From JANMEX01 sp031423755 (GTDB lineage: Bacteria > Pseudomonadota > Alphaproteobacteria > Rhizobiales > Rhizobiaceae), in NCBI GenBank assembly GCA_031423755.1, contig JANPGC010000251.1, positions 1-5,240 of the forward strand: 5,240 nucleotides of DNA. Reading direction: 5' to 3'. How positions within the stretch are numbered: the stretch's first letter is position 1; each line of letters begins with the position of its first letter. The notes under the pieces were generated by a model. It searched no databases. It saw nothing but the letters and a program-made list of their open reading frames with translations, and had not been told where the DNA came from. The translations under genes were made by a program, and so were the position numbers. Positions 4,356-5,240 of this stretch are shown here, piece after piece.

Positions 4356-5240
4356 TCAGCGCTTCGGCTCGTACTTTTTCTTTCGGCCCGCGAACGGGTT
4401 GTCCGAGCCGCGCGGCATGATGCGGATTGGGACGCCGTCGAGCTTGAAGGTTTCACGCAGTGAGTTGGTCAAATAGCGGCTGTAGGATTCCGGCAGCGAT
4501 TCCGGGCGCGAGCAGGCGAGCACGAAACCAGGGGGCCGCGTTTTTGCCTGCGTCATGTATTTGATTTTCAACCGACGGCCAGACACGGCGGGGGGCGGGT
4601 GGCGTTCGATAACGCTTTCCAGCCAGCGGTTCAGCTTGGCGGTGGAGATGCGGCTGTTCCAGATGCGATGGGTTTCGACGACGGCGTCGAACAGTTTGTC
4701 GAGGCCTTGGCCGAGTTCGCCGGACACGGGAATGGCGCGGATGCCGCGCACCTGCGGCAACAGGCGGGCCATTTCCTCGTAGAGCACTGACAGCGTTTTC
4801 TGGCGATCTTCGATCAAGTCCCACTTGTTGAAGGCGATGACCGGCGCGCGGCCTTCGCGGGCGATCAAGTCGATGATTTGCAGGTCCTGTTTCTCGAATG
4901 GAATCGTTGCGTCGAGAACAATGACGACCACTTCGGCAAAGCGGATGGCGCGCAGTGCGTCGCCGACAGAGAGTTTTTCCAGCTTTTCCTGAACGCGCGC
5001 CTTGCGGCGAAGGCCTGCCGTGTCAAACAGCTTGATCTCGCGGCCACGCCACTGCCATTCAACGGAGATGGAATCACGGGTGATGCCGGCTTCAGGTCCG
5101 GTCAGGAGCCGGTCCTCGCCGAGCAGCGTGTTGATCAGCGTTGATTTGCCTGCGTTCGGGCGACCAACGATGGCAACGCGCATCGGCTTGGTTTCGTCGT
5201 AGGCCGGGACTTCCTCGGCGTCCGGATCGTCAATGTCCTC
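4356..5240 (-). CDS. der: Ribosome biogenesis GTPase Der (EngA), 3' part
   Basis: Der is an essential tandem-domain GTPase that binds the 50S subunit and helps its maturation. The frame is open to the window edge, so the N-terminus and first GTPase domain are missing; 294 of about 470 residues are present. Residues 1-19 are the end of the acidic linker between the domains. The second GTPase domain follows: P-loop GRPNAGKS (26-33), G2 GITRDS (52-57), G3 DTAG (73-76), G4 NKWD (138-141) and a G5 region VSGELGQGLD (from 172). The KH-like RNA-binding domain (about 197-279) has KIKYMTQAKTRPPGF and ends in a basic tail, NPFAGRKKKYEPKR. The ATG at 5183 is internal (start of G domain 2), not the gene start. 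G5 has Ser-Gly-Glu where many Der proteins have Ser-Ala-x; this looks like lineage variation. Confidence 0.97.
   Translation of the reverse strand, partial: EDIDDPDAEEVPAYDETKPMRVAIVGRPNAGKSTLINTLLGEDRLLTGPEAGITRDSISVEWQWRGREIKLFDTAGLRRKARVQEKLEKLSVGDALRAIRFAEVVVIVLDATIPFEKQDLQIIDLIAREGRAPVIAFNKWDLIEDRQKTLSVLYEEMARLLPQVRGIRAIPVSGELGQGLDKLFDAVVETHRIWNSRISTAKLNRWLESVIERHPPPAVSGRRLKIKYMTQAKTRPPGFVLACSRPESLPESYSRYLTNSLRETFKLDGVPIRIMPRGSDNPFAGRKKKYEPKR

Noticed and set aside
4356..5183. A 275-residue stand-alone single-domain GTPase starting at the ATG at 5183
   Set aside because: The frame stays open upstream to the window edge and encodes the acidic linker typical of Der, and a KH-like domain follows. 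This is the second half of der, not a separate gene.

Overview
The window is an ordinary chromosomal stretch from an alphaproteobacterium. It most likely comes from a Rhizobiales (Hyphomicrobiales) genome of the Phyllobacteriaceae/Mesorhizobium-Brucella kind. The reasons are the membrane-sector ATP synthase genes in the order atpI-atpB-atpE-atpF'-atpF with no F1 genes following, a b/b' pair instead of a single b subunit, GTG starts, and a palindromic intergenic repeat like the mosaic elements of rhizobia. The genus cannot be fixed from this sequence alone. All seven protein-coding genes read on the minus strand, so transcription runs from high to low coordinates.

Right end to about 3110: the 3' part of der (ribosome-biogenesis GTPase: second GTPase domain and KH-like domain), cut by the window edge. 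A short gap with a perfect ATTAACC/GGTTAAT inverted repeat follows. Then comes a membrane-anchored cell wall hydrolase of the SleB/CwlJ (Hydrolase_2) family, which ends in a GC-rich hairpin.

3110 to 170: a roughly 190-base spacer carries a convincing housekeeping promoter (TTGACT, 17 bases, TATGTT). It drives the F0 operon: atpI (assembly factor), atpB (subunit a), atpE (subunit c), atpF' (subunit b') and atpF (subunit b). atpI and atpB both appear to start at GTG, and only one base separates the atpI stop from the atpB start. A strong GC hairpin lies between atpE and atpF', and a weaker one between atpB and atpE. A clear intrinsic terminator closes the operon after atpF. Together the genes build the proton-conducting rotor and peripheral stalk of the F-type ATP synthase; the F1 sector must be encoded elsewhere.

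1 to 122: no gene. The first 107 bases form one imperfect palindrome with nested hairpins, interpreted as a RIME-type (Rhizobium intergenic mosaic element) repeat.

I found no novel system, mobile-element gene, CRISPR array or RNA gene. The points worth a second look are regulatory or structural: the palindromic repeat, the hairpin after atpE, the inverted repeat before the hydrolase gene, and the start-codon assignments.
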